From an uncultured Bacilli bacterium (GTDB taxonomy: Bacteria > Bacillota_I > Bacilli_A > RF39 > UBA660): a DNA stretch of 38,537 bases. Below the pieces are notes generated by a model. That model was not told the origin of the DNA, did not search any database, and saw nothing but the letters and a program-made list of their open reading frames with translations. Where the stretch lies: NCBI GenBank assembly GCA_944329375.1, contig CALVIB010000010.1, positions 1 to 38,537 of the forward strand, read 5' to 3'. Each line of letters starts with the position of its first letter. The first letter of the stretch is position 1. Shown here in pieces: positions 8,773-18,283 of the stretch. Made by a program: the position numbers and the translations under genes.

Positions 8773-9240
8773 GTGGAAAAGATGGACGACTATTGGATGG
8801 CTGTTATTAGTAGTGAGGATGATGGATTGATTCGTTTTTTTGGAAGAAAAGATGAAGAATATTTTTTGCATTTGGAAGTTTTAAAGGATTATTTATATAC
8901 TTATTATAATGATTTAGCAAAACAAATAGGAGCGGATGATTTACATACCAATGAGGAAATTATAATTTATTTAAATACTTTAGGAAATATTGTTTATTTG
9001 CATTCAGCTGGTTATGGATTGATATATATGCCTAAAGAGGTTAGTGATAAACAAATTGAATCACTATATCAATTACTTTCTTCATTTCCAAAAACACCTA
9101 TTTATATAGATTATAATTTAATGAGAAAAAATGGAAAAATTGTTCCTCAAGAGATAATAAATTCAGATGATAGTTTAAGAAATACACAACTTTTAGATAA
9201 GTTTTTGAATTTTAAATCATATACAAAGAAGGTAAAATAA
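8773..9240 (+). CDS. Paralog array protein 3, unknown function
   Basis: The most divergent member of the five-gene family. It keeps DDGLIRFFGR, a His-containing helix (FLHLEVLKDYL), YLNTLGNIVYLHS, GLIYMPKEVSDKQIESLYQL and the strand PIYIDYN. Start choice: an ATG at 8767 lies only two bases from GGAGG and overlaps the previous stop. GTG at 8773 has an eight-base spacing to the same GGAGG and matches the N-termini of paralogs 4 and 5 (DDYxA), so I prefer it (155 residues). No domain of known function is recognised. Confidence 0.78.
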   Translation: MEKMDDYWMAVISSEDDGLIRFFGRKDEEYFLHLEVLKDYLYTYYNDLAKQIGADDLHTNEEIIIYLNTLGNIVYLHSAGYGLIYMPKEVSDKQIESLYQLLSSFPKTPIYIDYNLMRKNGKIVPQEIINSDDSLRNTQLLDKFLNFKSYTKKVK

Positions 9241-9719
9241 TGGATGATTATATGGCATCTATTATAAATGGTGGTAAAGAAGATGGAAAAATTACTTATT
9301 TAGGTTATAAATTTAATTTTAAGTATCATGCTCAGTGTTTGATTGATTATGCTTCTAAGAAATATCCTAATATTTCAGGTTTTAGTAAACTTGATTATAT
9401 GAAAGAACCTAATAGTCCTATATATTATTTAACTTTATTAGGGAATATTGTATTTACTAATATATCAGTTGATGGAGAGAAACGAGGAATGTTATATTTT
9501 CCTAAAAAAATTTCTGATGAACAAGTAAAAGTGCTATATCAATTTATTAAGACAATAAATTTTTATGATGTTTGGATAGTTTATCATATGACCATGGTGG
9601 ATGGAATGGTTGTTGGGGAAAGTTTTGATGTAAGTAAGAATTTTTCTTTGGAAAAACAAATAGATAATTTTATCTTTGAGAAGATGAACAAAGAGGTTGG
9701 ATATGGAAAAAAATATTGA
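9240..9719 (+). CDS. Paralog array protein 4, unknown function
   Basis: A 159-residue member of the array, starting MDDYMASIINGG. Conserved blocks: GKITYLGYKFNFKYHAQCL, LIDYASKKYP, PIYYLTLLGNIVFTN, GMLYFPKKISDEQVKVLYQF, a strand with VYHM, then DGMVVGESFD and FSLEKQIDNF. TAATG overlap with the gene before it, and its 3' end overlaps the fifth gene by 17 bases. Closest to paralog 5. Function unknown; no signal peptide or transmembrane segment. Confidence 0.8.
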   Translation: MDDYMASIINGGKEDGKITYLGYKFNFKYHAQCLIDYASKKYPNISGFSKLDYMKEPNSPIYYLTLLGNIVFTNISVDGEKRGMLYFPKKISDEQVKVLYQFIKTINFYDVWIVYHMTMVDGMVVGESFDVSKNFSLEKQIDNFIFEKMNKEVGYGKKY

Positions 9720-10221
9720 TGATTATAAAGCGATAATTATTAATGGTGTAAATGATAAAGGAGACATTGATGGTAATATTGATTTTATTGGTAATATAGA
9801 TGATTATGATTTTCATGTGGATTGTTTAATTGATTATGGAATTGAAAAATATCCAGATTCTCAAATTTTTAAAGTAATTCCAAATAATTGTGAGCCTAAT
9901 GTACCTGTATATTTTTTATGTATGTTTAATAATGTGGTTTATTTAAATGTTTCTAGTAGTAGATATGGTAAAAGAGGAATTTTATTTTTACCAGATGAAA
10001 TAAGTGATAAACAGAAATTAGCTTTGGAAAAGATTTCGGAATTATTAGCAAATATAAATGTAGATATTGTTTATAATATGAGATTTGATGATGGTCTTGT
10101 TTATACTGAAGAATTTGACAGTAAAAGAGGTTTTTCATTTAAAGAAGTACTAGATGATTTTTATAATATGGTTTATCAGGATTCTAGTAAAGCAGATAAT
10201 GAAAAAAAGCCTAGAAATTAG
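9703..10221 (+). CDS. Paralog array protein 5, unknown function
   Basis: Last and longest member (172 residues). It begins MEKNIDDYKAIIING and has a small insertion, DKGDIDGNID, before the conserved FIGNIDDYDFHVDCLIDYG. It keeps PVYFLCMFNNVVYLN, GILFLPDEISDKQKLALEKI, VDIVYNM and FSFKEVLDDF. A TTG at 9697 is in frame, but ATG 9703 sits six bases after AGAGG and aligns with paralog 4, so it is the likely start. A charged tail (SKADNEKKPRN) follows. The stop overlaps the stop of the convergent peptidase gene. Confidence 0.8.
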   Translation: MEKNIDDYKAIIINGVNDKGDIDGNIDFIGNIDDYDFHVDCLIDYGIEKYPDSQIFKVIPNNCEPNVPVYFLCMFNNVVYLNVSSSRYGKRGILFLPDEISDKQKLALEKISELLANINVDIVYNMRFDDGLVYTEEFDSKRGFSFKEVLDDFYNMVYQDSSKADNEKKPRN

Positions 10222-10230
10222 ACTTTTTTT
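10202..10230. terminator. Bidirectional terminator between the paralog array and peptidase gene
   Basis: AAAAAAAG (10202-10209) pairs with CTTTTTTT (10223-10230), and an inner CTA/TAG pair closes a five-base loop. Both convergent stop codons (10219-10221 plus, 10218-10220 minus) are inside the hairpin. Confidence 0.7.
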
Positions 10231-10970
10231 AGGTTTCCTTGTTTTAAAAGTTTTAACATTTTTACGTTTTGAGAGTATGAACCATGGTAGTTTTCTATTC
10301 CGTTTGCTTTGGCTAATTTTTTACGGTAATTATATGAACTATCCATGTTGATAGATTTTAATGCATCAACTATTGAGCCATGTGTATATTTTTTTGCACT
10401 TAAAAATTCATTTGATTTATAGTTATGTGATACTTGGTTAATAGATAGATTATTAGTGGTAGGGTTTGTATGATTATTATTTAAAGTTGAATCTGAAGAA
10501 TTTGAGGTAGTTTTTTCTTCAGTTTTTTGAACATTAATTAGTTTATTAGAGTCATTTGAATTTTCATTTAATGAAATAAGTGGATTTTCTTTAATATTAT
10601 TTTTGTTTTGAATTTCTAAATGTAAATGTTTACCATATGCGTTACCAGTTTCGCCAATAGTACCGATTGTTTCTCCTTTTTCTACATATTCTCCTTCCTT
10701 AACTGTTATACTCCCATGTTTCATGTGAGCGTATAATGCAGTATTACCATCTGTTTGTTTTATTTTTACATAATTTCCGTAGGTATCTAATCCTTTGCTT
10801 TTATGATTTGTACCTTTAATATTATTTACAACTGTTTTGACTGTTCCACCTTTTAAAGCAATAATGTTTGGTTCGCTATTATCACTGGCTACAATATCAA
10901 TAGCTTTATGATTTGCATCGTAATTATTAGTTATAACTTCGTTCATACTATCTAGAACATGGTTTATCAA
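10218..10970 (-). CDS. M23-family peptidoglycan endopeptidase, endolysin-like
   Basis: Zinc endopeptidase expected to cut peptide cross-links of peptidoglycan. Seen: HKAID with His21 and Asp25, LYAHM with His82, and GKHLHLEI with His115/His117, the LytM ligand and catalytic set. The rest of the fold (TYGNYVKIKQ, EGEYVEKGETIGTIGETGNA) is intact. Residues about 130-185 are an Asn/Ser/Thr-rich linker. The last 65 residues (KYTHGSIVDALKSINMDSS onward) resemble a wall-binding tail of the kind I associate with phage-type lysins; that is recall, not a search. No signal peptide. TTG start, 11 bases after a perfect AAAGGAGGTGAT. Could be an autolysin or a domesticated endolysin. Confidence 0.8.
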   Translation of the reverse strand: MINHVLDSMNEVITNNYDANHKAIDIVASDNSEPNIIALKGGTVKTVVNNIKGTNHKSKGLDTYGNYVKIKQTDGNTALYAHMKHGSITVKEGEYVEKGETIGTIGETGNAYGKHLHLEIQNKNNIKENPLISLNENSNDSNKLINVQKTEEKTTSNSSDSTLNNNHTNPTTNNLSINQVSHNYKSNEFLSAKKYTHGSIVDALKSINMDSSYNYRKKLAKANGIENYHGSYSQNVKMLKLLKQGNLKKV

Positions 10971-11011
10971 TTAATTATAATCACCTCCTTTCATAGATTA
11001 ACATACGACAT

Positions 11012-11039
11012 TTTATAGGTTAATTCCTTTTTTTTTGAA
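11012..11039 (-). promoter_or_regulatory. Probable promoter of the M23 peptidase gene
   Basis: Minus strand TTCAAA (11039-11034), 16-base spacer, TATAAA (11017-11012). The -35 overlaps the -35 of the divergent pcrA promoter, so the two may compete. Confidence 0.4.
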
Positions 11040-11065
11040 AAATTTTTAAAAAAATTTGATATAAT
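11035..11065 (+). promoter_or_regulatory. Probable promoter of pcrA
   Basis: TTGAAA (11035-11040), 19-base spacer (slightly long), TATAAT (11060-11065), followed by AAGGTGGTGAT before the ATG. Confidence 0.5.
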
Positions 11066-11087
11066 GAATATAAGGTGGTGATAAGTA

Positions 11088-13163
11088 ATGGACTTAAGCA
11101 CATTAAATGACAAACAAAAAGAAGCAGTTGAGTGGCCTGATGGTCCTTTACTTGTCTTGGCGGGAGCTGGTAGTGGTAAGACATGTGTTTTAACTACTAA
11201 ACTGGCTTATTTAGTTGAAGAAAAGGGAATTAATCCTTATAATATACTTGCTATTACATTTACAAATAAAGCGGCTAAGGAGATGAAAGAAAGGGCATTT
11301 AAGATGCTTGGAAGTGCAGCTTATCACATGCAGATATCGACATTTCACTCTTTAGGGTTGCTTTTGATTAGGGAAAATTATGATAAGTTAGGTTTTGATA
11401 AAAATTTTACTATTTTAGATAGTGATGATAGCTTAACCGTTATAAAAAAAATTTTAAAAGATATGAATTTGGATACTAAAATTTATAATCCAAGAGCTAT
11501 TAGAAATAAGATAAGTAGTGCGAAGAATGAACTTATGGATAGTAATTATTATAGTAGGTTTGCGAATTCAGAATATGAAGAGATAGTTTTAGAAGTTTTT
11601 AGAAAATATGAGCAGAAGATTCTTAAAAATAATTCAATGGATTTTGATGATTTATTATTACTTCCGATTAAGTTGTTTAAAAAATATCCAGAGGTTTTAG
11701 AAAAGTATCAAGATAGGTTTAGATATATATTAGTTGATGAGTATCAGGATACTAATGAGGCGCAATATATTTTGATAAAAATGCTTAGTAAAAAGTATAA
11801 AAACATATGTGTGGTTGGTGATTTGGACCAATCTATATATGGATTTAGAGGAGCTAATTTCAGAAATATACTTAATTTTGAAAAGGATTATCCTGAGGCT
11901 AAGGTAGTACCTTTAGAGGAAAATTATAGGTCAACTGGTAATATTTTGAATGTAGCGAATGATATTATTAAACATAATAAACAGAGGAAAGATAAGAATT
12001 TATGGACTAAGAATGTTGATGGACCAAAGATAAAATATCACAGAGCTTATGATGAAAAAGATGAAGCTAATTATGTGATGGAAGAAATTAAGAAATTAAT
12101 TATTAGTGGTGAAGAAAAGTCAAATATTGCGGTTTTATATAGGACTAATGCGCAGTCTAGAAATATGGAAGAGGCTTTACTTAGAGAAAATATTCCTTAT
12201 AAAGTGGTTGGTAGTTTTTATTTCTATAATAGGAAAGAAATTAAGGATTTAATTAGCTATTTGAAGTTAATATATAATTCCAATGATGATGTTAGTTTAA
12301 TGAGAATTATTAATGTTCCTAAAAGACAAATTGGACCTAAGACAATAGAAAATTTAGCTACTAAGGCTTTAGATAAAGGTGTATCTTTATATGAAGCTAT
12401 TGAGAGTGGTAAGGAGTTAGAGTTTAAGAAGTCAATCGATAGGTTAAAAAAAGAGAGTGAAAATATTTCACTTACGGAGTTAGTTGAACTTATTTTAACG
12501 GAATCGGGTATTCGAAAGGAACTTGAAAATTCTAAGACAATAGATGGGGAAATTAGACTTGAAAATTTGGAAGAGTTTAAGTCTATTACGAAAAATTTTG
12601 AAGAGAATAATGGTGTTATTTCTTTGGAGGAGTTTTTACTTGAGATAAGTTTAGTTTCGGATATGGAGGAACATAAAAATAATAATGATGTGGTAACTTT
12701 AATGACAATTCATTCGGCTAAAGGATTAGAGTTTGACCACGTATTTATTATTGGTTTAGAGGAAGGTTTATTTCCTCATTCAAATTGTTTAGATAGTCCA
12801 GATGAGATTGAAGAAGAAAGGCGTTTATGTTACGTAGCAGTAACTAGAGCTAGAAAAACACTTACTTTGGTAAATGCTCAAAGGCGTATGCTTTATGGTA
12901 ATACAAATTGTAATCCCCCTAGTAGGTTTATTTTGGAGATTAGTGATGAGTATTTAGATAAGGATACTAAGGATGATGTTAAATTTAATAAAGAGGAAAT
13001 GATAGATAAAACGATTGAATATAGTGTTGGTGACCATGTGATTCACGATATTTATGGTGAGGGTGTGGTTGTGGCAATTGGTACTGTTTTGTCGATTGCT
13101 TTTAGTCATCCTTATGGAATTAAGAAGATAATGAAAGGTCATAAGAGTATTAGAAAGGTATAG
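11088..13163 (+). CDS. pcrA: ATP-dependent DNA helicase PcrA/UvrD
   Basis: Superfamily 1A 3'-5' helicase for nucleotide-excision repair, rolling-circle replication and clearing of RecA filaments or stalled RNA polymerase. Seen: Q motif (LNDKQKEAV), Walker A AGAGSGKT at 25-32, TFTNKAAKEMKER, Walker B/motif II DEYQDTN starting at Asp217, GDLDQSIYGFRGA, the ENYRS block, and the C-terminal VTLMTIHSAKGLEF and VAVTRARK motifs. The end (VGDHVIHDIYGEGVV) is the Tudor-like domain that in PcrA contacts RNA polymerase. 691 residues is slightly short but complete. ATG with AAGGTGGTGAT upstream. First gene of a run that continues into the microprotein and nucleotidyltransferase. Confidence 0.96.
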   Translation: MDLSTLNDKQKEAVEWPDGPLLVLAGAGSGKTCVLTTKLAYLVEEKGINPYNILAITFTNKAAKEMKERAFKMLGSAAYHMQISTFHSLGLLLIRENYDKLGFDKNFTILDSDDSLTVIKKILKDMNLDTKIYNPRAIRNKISSAKNELMDSNYYSRFANSEYEEIVLEVFRKYEQKILKNNSMDFDDLLLLPIKLFKKYPEVLEKYQDRFRYILVDEYQDTNEAQYILIKMLSKKYKNICVVGDLDQSIYGFRGANFRNILNFEKDYPEAKVVPLEENYRSTGNILNVANDIIKHNKQRKDKNLWTKNVDGPKIKYHRAYDEKDEANYVMEEIKKLIISGEEKSNIAVLYRTNAQSRNMEEALLRENIPYKVVGSFYFYNRKEIKDLISYLKLIYNSNDDVSLMRIINVPKRQIGPKTIENLATKALDKGVSLYEAIESGKELEFKKSIDRLKKESENISLTELVELILTESGIRKELENSKTIDGEIRLENLEEFKSITKNFEENNGVISLEEFLLEISLVSDMEEHKNNNDVVTLMTIHSAKGLEFDHVFIIGLEEGLFPHSNCLDSPDEIEEERRLCYVAVTRARKTLTLVNAQRRMLYGNTNCNPPSRFILEISDEYLDKDTKDDVKFNKEEMIDKTIEYSVGDHVIHDIYGEGVVVAIGTVLSIAFSHPYGIKKIMKGHKSIRKV

Positions 13164-13173
13164 GTGATTTATA

Positions 13174-13335
13174 ATGATTTTATCAATTATCGATTCAATT
13201 AATGAGTTTATTGAGCCAGCAAAAGCTTGGATAGAGAGTAATCATAACAATCCATTTATGTGGTTAGCGTTTGTTTTGATTGGTATTGCTGTTTTTGCTC
13301 TTACTTATAGTGCACTTAATAAAAACAATCAATAG
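13174..13335 (+). CDS. 53-residue single-pass membrane microprotein
   Basis: Small gene in the gap between pcrA and the nucleotidyltransferase. ATG at 13174 with AGGTGAT (13162-13168) overlapping the pcrA stop; TAG at 13333-13335. The product starts MILSIIDSINEFIEPAKAWI, an amphipathic stretch, then one hydrophobic helix (MWLAFVLIGIAVFALTYSAL) and a short polar NKNNQ tail. No homolog is recognised. The good ribosome site, the tight spacing on both sides and a typical membrane-peptide pattern support a real gene. Confidence 0.65.
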   Translation: MILSIIDSINEFIEPAKAWIESNHNNPFMWLAFVLIGIAVFALTYSALNKNNQ

Positions 13336-13346
13336 GATGATTTATT

Positions 13347-14228
13347 TTGGAATATACATTAGTTATTATGGCAGCTGGTTTAGGGAGTAGATTTGGCTCT
13401 TTAAAACAGATTACTCCTATTGGACCTAATGGGGAGTTTATTATTGACTATTCGGTTTATGATGCCATTAGGGCAGGGTTTAATAAGATTGTATTTATTA
13501 TTAGAAAAGATTTTTATGAGGATTTTAGGAATACTATTGGTAAGAGATTAGAAGGTAAGGTTAAGGTAGAGTATGTATTTCAAGAGCTTGATGATTTGCC
13601 TTCTGGTTATGTTCCTTCTAAAGAAAGAGTAAAACCTTGGGGTACTGCAGCGGCTATTTATAGTGCGAGAAATGTTATTAAAGGTTCTTTTGCAGTTATA
13701 AATGCGGATGATTTTTATGGGTTTGAAGCTTATAAGAAGCTATTTCAGTATGTGTCTTTAAATCAAGGTATGGTTTTAGGATATAAGGCCTGTAATACGA
13801 TGTCTTTAAATGGAAGTGTTAAAAGAGGAATTATTTCGTTTTTTGATGGTAAATTGAAAGGTATTTTGGAAAGCAAATTAGAAGTTTTAGGTAATAAAAT
13901 AATAGCTAGTCCACTTGATGGAAGTACTTCTTTTGATATTCCTTTAGATATTTTAGTTTCGATGAATGCTTTTGTTTTTACTGTTGATATTCTGAAGGCT
14001 ATTTGTGATAATTTTACTTTATTTTTAGATAAACATAATGATTTAGATAGTGAGTATTTAATTCCTGATGTTGTTAATAGTGAGGTTTCTAAAGGAAATA
14101 TTTCTCTATATGTATGCAATACTGATTCTAAATGGCATGGTGTTACTTATAAGGAGGATAAGGGTGCGGTTGTAGAGGCTATTAATAATTATATTAGTAG
14201 TGGTGTTTATCCCAAAAAATTGTTTTAA
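13347..14228 (+). CDS. Sugar-phosphate-type nucleotidyltransferase
   Basis: Single-domain member of the NTP-transferase family, which couples NTP to a sugar phosphate or similar acceptor. Seen: the glycine-rich nucleotide loop MAAGLGSRFG at 8-17 followed by Lys20, GTAAAIYSARNVI, and the metal-site strand FAVINADDFYG. The C-terminal part lacks the left-handed beta-helix of GlmU-type enzymes. 293 residues. TTG start with AGGATGAT upstream, 11 bases after the microprotein stop. Neighbours give no sugar pathway, so the substrate is unknown; a role in wall or capsule precursors is only a guess. Confidence 0.8.
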   Translation: MEYTLVIMAAGLGSRFGSLKQITPIGPNGEFIIDYSVYDAIRAGFNKIVFIIRKDFYEDFRNTIGKRLEGKVKVEYVFQELDDLPSGYVPSKERVKPWGTAAAIYSARNVIKGSFAVINADDFYGFEAYKKLFQYVSLNQGMVLGYKACNTMSLNGSVKRGIISFFDGKLKGILESKLEVLGNKIIASPLDGSTSFDIPLDILVSMNAFVFTVDILKAICDNFTLFLDKHNDLDSEYLIPDVVNSEVSKGNISLYVCNTDSKWHGVTYKEDKGAVVEAINNYISSGVYPKKLF

Positions 14229-14256
14229 AAAAGTACGTTTTTGTCGTACTTTTATT
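14227..14256 (+). terminator. Terminator after the nucleotidyltransferase
   Basis: AAAAGTACG (14229-14237) and CGTACTTTT (14245-14253), seven-base loop, T-rich tail. Confidence 0.7.
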
Positions 14257-14310
14257 ATTTGTAGTATTTTAGTTTTTATTTCAATGTTAAATTATTTTAT
14301 TTGTATATTT

Positions 14311-14353
14311 TGCACGAAAAAAATAATAAAAACCGTACATTTTGTACGAAAAT
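14311..14353. promoter_or_regulatory. Candidate operator upstream of ligA: palindrome plus related half-site
   Basis: Perfect inverted repeat CGTACA-TTT-TGTACG at 14334-14348. A related TGCACGAAAA (from 14311) and the palindrome's right arm TGTACGAAAA form a direct repeat. It lies about 25 bases above the ligA -35. It resembles the Gram-positive LexA box (GAAC-N4-GTTC) in layout only, not in sequence. Confidence 0.35.
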
Positions 14354-14372
14354 TTAATTTTTTAAAAAATTA

Positions 14373-16391
<2,019 letters not shown>

Positions 16392-16393
<2 letters not shown>

Positions 16394-16424
16394 AAAATGT
16401 AGGCTAGTTTTACCTACTTTTTTG
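16392..16424. terminator. Bidirectional terminator between ligA and the minus-strand gene
   Basis: GTAGG (16399-16403) and CCTAC (16413-16417) extended by A/T pairs on the outside (AAAAAAT and TTTTTT). It lies between the convergent stops and partly overlaps the minus-strand one. Confidence 0.65.
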
Positions 16425-17132
16425 TTTTGGATGGTTCATAAAGTAATCTTTTAGATTTCCATGAACATTATTATTTTTAAAATCTTCATAAAATTGTTCG
16501 CATGGAATTTCAGATACTATTTTAGGTGTTACTAAATTGTAAAATGTATTGGTATTCCATATTATGTTATTTGATAGGTCATAGATTATATTTTCGTTTT
16601 GCTGAAATGAGTGAAGGAAAAGCATGTTAGAAAATATATCTGGGATAAAAGCGGTTACGATGTTAAAATCTTTTTGTAAGTATTTAGCGCATAGTTCATG
16701 GCATCTTCTAGACGTATTTCCATTATATAAATCGATGTATAATGTTTTTAATGATTGATTATTAGTTATAAGTTTTTTTATTAATTCAAAATAATTTCCT
16801 ATAATTAATCTAAACTTTATTTCGGCATCTGGGGTGCGAATTATTTTTGTTTTTCCTTTTAAATTAGTAGTGCTGATATAAGGAATGTGATATTGACTAG
16901 GTTGTCTTAATATTTTTGCTTTAAATTGTTTTGTTGCATAGCTTACTAATATGTTGTAAATAATTCCATTTTTATTTAATTTTGCTTTTTCTTCTAATCC
17001 ATCATTTATTATTTTTGTAAAAATTTTTTCATAATTGTCAGTGTTTAGACCGCTAATGATTTTACTTTGCTGAAGATAATTTTCCCGTAAATCATTATAT
17101 TCATTTTTATGTGTATAATCATTTATAATCAT
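16410..17132 (-). CDS. Uncharacterised 240-residue protein, possible Cys-peptidase-like fold
   Basis: I do not recognise a named family. No signal peptide or membrane segment. The N-terminal half is helical and Lys-rich. The second half has, in order, RRCHELC, an IVTAFIPDIF strand, MLFLHSF, and IIYDLSNNIIWN. This Cys ... His ... Asp/Asn spacing resembles papain/transglutaminase-like enzymes, where such residues form the catalytic triad; that reading is inference. ATG with AAAGGAGAAAG upstream. Its promoter lies just beside the HrcA operators of the divergent hrcA gene, so heat-shock co-regulation is possible. Confidence 0.75.
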   Translation of the reverse strand: MIINDYTHKNEYNDLRENYLQQSKIISGLNTDNYEKIFTKIINDGLEEKAKLNKNGIIYNILVSYATKQFKAKILRQPSQYHIPYISTTNLKGKTKIIRTPDAEIKFRLIIGNYFELIKKLITNNQSLKTLYIDLYNGNTSRRCHELCAKYLQKDFNIVTAFIPDIFSNMLFLHSFQQNENIIYDLSNNIIWNTNTFYNLVTPKIVSEIPCEQFYEDFKNNNVHGNLKDYFMNHPKQKSR

Positions 17133-17154
17133 AATCTTTCTCCTTTGGGGTATT

Positions 17155-17182
17155 ATTTTAACATTGTTTTTAATATTGTCAA
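17155..17182 (-). promoter_or_regulatory. Promoter of the 240-residue minus-strand gene
   Basis: Minus strand TTGACA (17182-17177), 16-base spacer, TAAAAT (17160-17155). The -35 is 18 bases from the left CIRCE. Confidence 0.55.
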
Positions 17183-17200
17183 ATTAAAAAAATTATTTTT

Positions 17201-17227
17201 TTAGCACTCATATATTGACAGTGCCAG
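17201..17227 (+). promoter_or_regulatory. CIRCE operator 1 (HrcA site)
   Basis: Perfect left arm TTAGCACTC (17201-17209), nine-base spacer, degenerate right arm CAGTGCCAG (17219-17227, six of nine matches to GAGTGCTAA). It covers the -35 box of the hrcA promoter. Confidence 0.8.
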
Positions 17228-17243
17228 CATATAATGTTATAAT
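17215..17243 (+). promoter_or_regulatory. Strong sigma-A promoter of the hrcA operon
   Basis: Consensus TTGACA (17215-17220), 17-base spacer, TATAAT (17238-17243). A second TATAAT at 17230-17235 is too close to the -35 to be used. Confidence 0.85.
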
Positions 17244-17246
17244 GAA

Positions 17247-17273
17247 GTAGCAATCCAGTAAAAAGAGTGCTAA
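17247..17273 (+). promoter_or_regulatory. CIRCE operator 2 (HrcA site)
   Basis: Left arm GTAGCAATC (17247-17255, seven of nine matches), nine-base spacer, perfect right arm GAGTGCTAA (17265-17273). It lies at and just after the predicted transcription start, so HrcA bound here would block initiation or clearance. Confidence 0.8.
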
Positions 17274-17286
17274 AAGAGGTGATGAG

Positions 17287-18276
17287 ATGCTTACAAAAAG
17301 GCAGGAAGAACTTTTAAAATTAATTGTTGAGAATTATATTAAAACAGCAACTCCAGTTAGTTCGAAGGCTTTATGTAAAAAGATGAAGTGTTCGAGTGCG
17401 ACTATTAGAAATGAAATGGCTGCTTTGGAAGGTTTCTCACTTCTACAAAAAACGCACATTTCATCTGGTAGAATTCCTAGTGATAAGGGATACAGATATT
17501 ATGTAGATAATATTATGGTTCCGAAGGAGTTAAATGGTGAAGATATGTTAAAGCTGAAACAGATATTTTCAAATAATGCATTAGTACTTTCTGATGCGAT
17601 TACGAAAAGTATGGAAATTGTTTCAGAGCTTACGCATTACACAGCGGTAGTTTTAGGTCATTCTTCTAGTGATAATAAAATTGCCAAAGTTGAGGTAGTG
17701 CCAATTGATGATAATAAAATGATTGCTATTGTTATCACTGATAAAGGACATGTGGAAAACCGTAATGTAATTATTGAGGGTAATGTCAGTAAAGCTGAGG
17801 TTAAGCAAACTACTGATATAATTAGTAAGTTAATTGTGGGAGTTCCTTTAAGTGAGGTTAGTCAGGTTTTGGAATTTGAGGTTAAACCGATTATTACAAG
17901 ATATGTGAAAGAACATGATGCTTTATATAATGCTTTTTATAATGCGTTTAGTGATTTTGCAAGTAAACCACATATTAGAATGAGTGGAACAAATAATTTA
18001 CTTATGGAACCTGAATTTGATGATGCTAGTAAGATAAGAAGTTTACTTAATAAGTTTGAGGATAAGGAACTTATTAAGAGTATTAAAGCTGATGATGATG
18101 AAATTAAGGTTTATATTGGTAGTGAAAATAGTATTGATGATGATGTATCAATTATTAAGACTAGCTTTTACAAAGATGGCACGGAAGGAACAATTGCTTT
18201 GATTGGTCCAAAAAGGATGGAATATGGCCGGGCTGAAGCATTACTTAATTACATTAAAGAAAATATAGGTAGGTGA
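17287..18276 (+). CDS. hrcA: Heat-inducible transcription repressor HrcA
   Basis: Represses class I heat-shock operons by binding CIRCE; GroEL keeps it active in known systems. Seen: N-terminal winged helix (LTKRQEELLKLIVENYIKTA, then SSKALCKKMKCSSATIRNEM), the conserved KTHISSGRIPSDKGYRYYVD block, and C-terminal GPKRMEYGRAEALLNYI. 329 residues is typical. ATG at 17287 with GAGGTGAT upstream. First gene of hrcA-grpE-dnaK and clearly autoregulated through two CIRCE sites. No anomaly in the coding sequence. Confidence 0.96.
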   Translation: MLTKRQEELLKLIVENYIKTATPVSSKALCKKMKCSSATIRNEMAALEGFSLLQKTHISSGRIPSDKGYRYYVDNIMVPKELNGEDMLKLKQIFSNNALVLSDAITKSMEIVSELTHYTAVVLGHSSSDNKIAKVEVVPIDDNKMIAIVITDKGHVENRNVIIEGNVSKAEVKQTTDIISKLIVGVPLSEVSQVLEFEVKPIITRYVKEHDALYNAFYNAFSDFASKPHIRMSGTNNLLMEPEFDDASKIRSLLNKFEDKELIKSIKADDDEIKVYIGSENSIDDDVSIIKTSFYKDGTEGTIALIGPKRMEYGRAEALLNYIKENIGR

Positions 18277-18283
18277 TTAATAA

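Noticed and set aside
17201-17273. A single CIRCE split by a 55-base spacer
   Set aside because: Each perfect arm has its own degenerate partner at the standard nine-base spacing, so two CIRCE elements explain it better.
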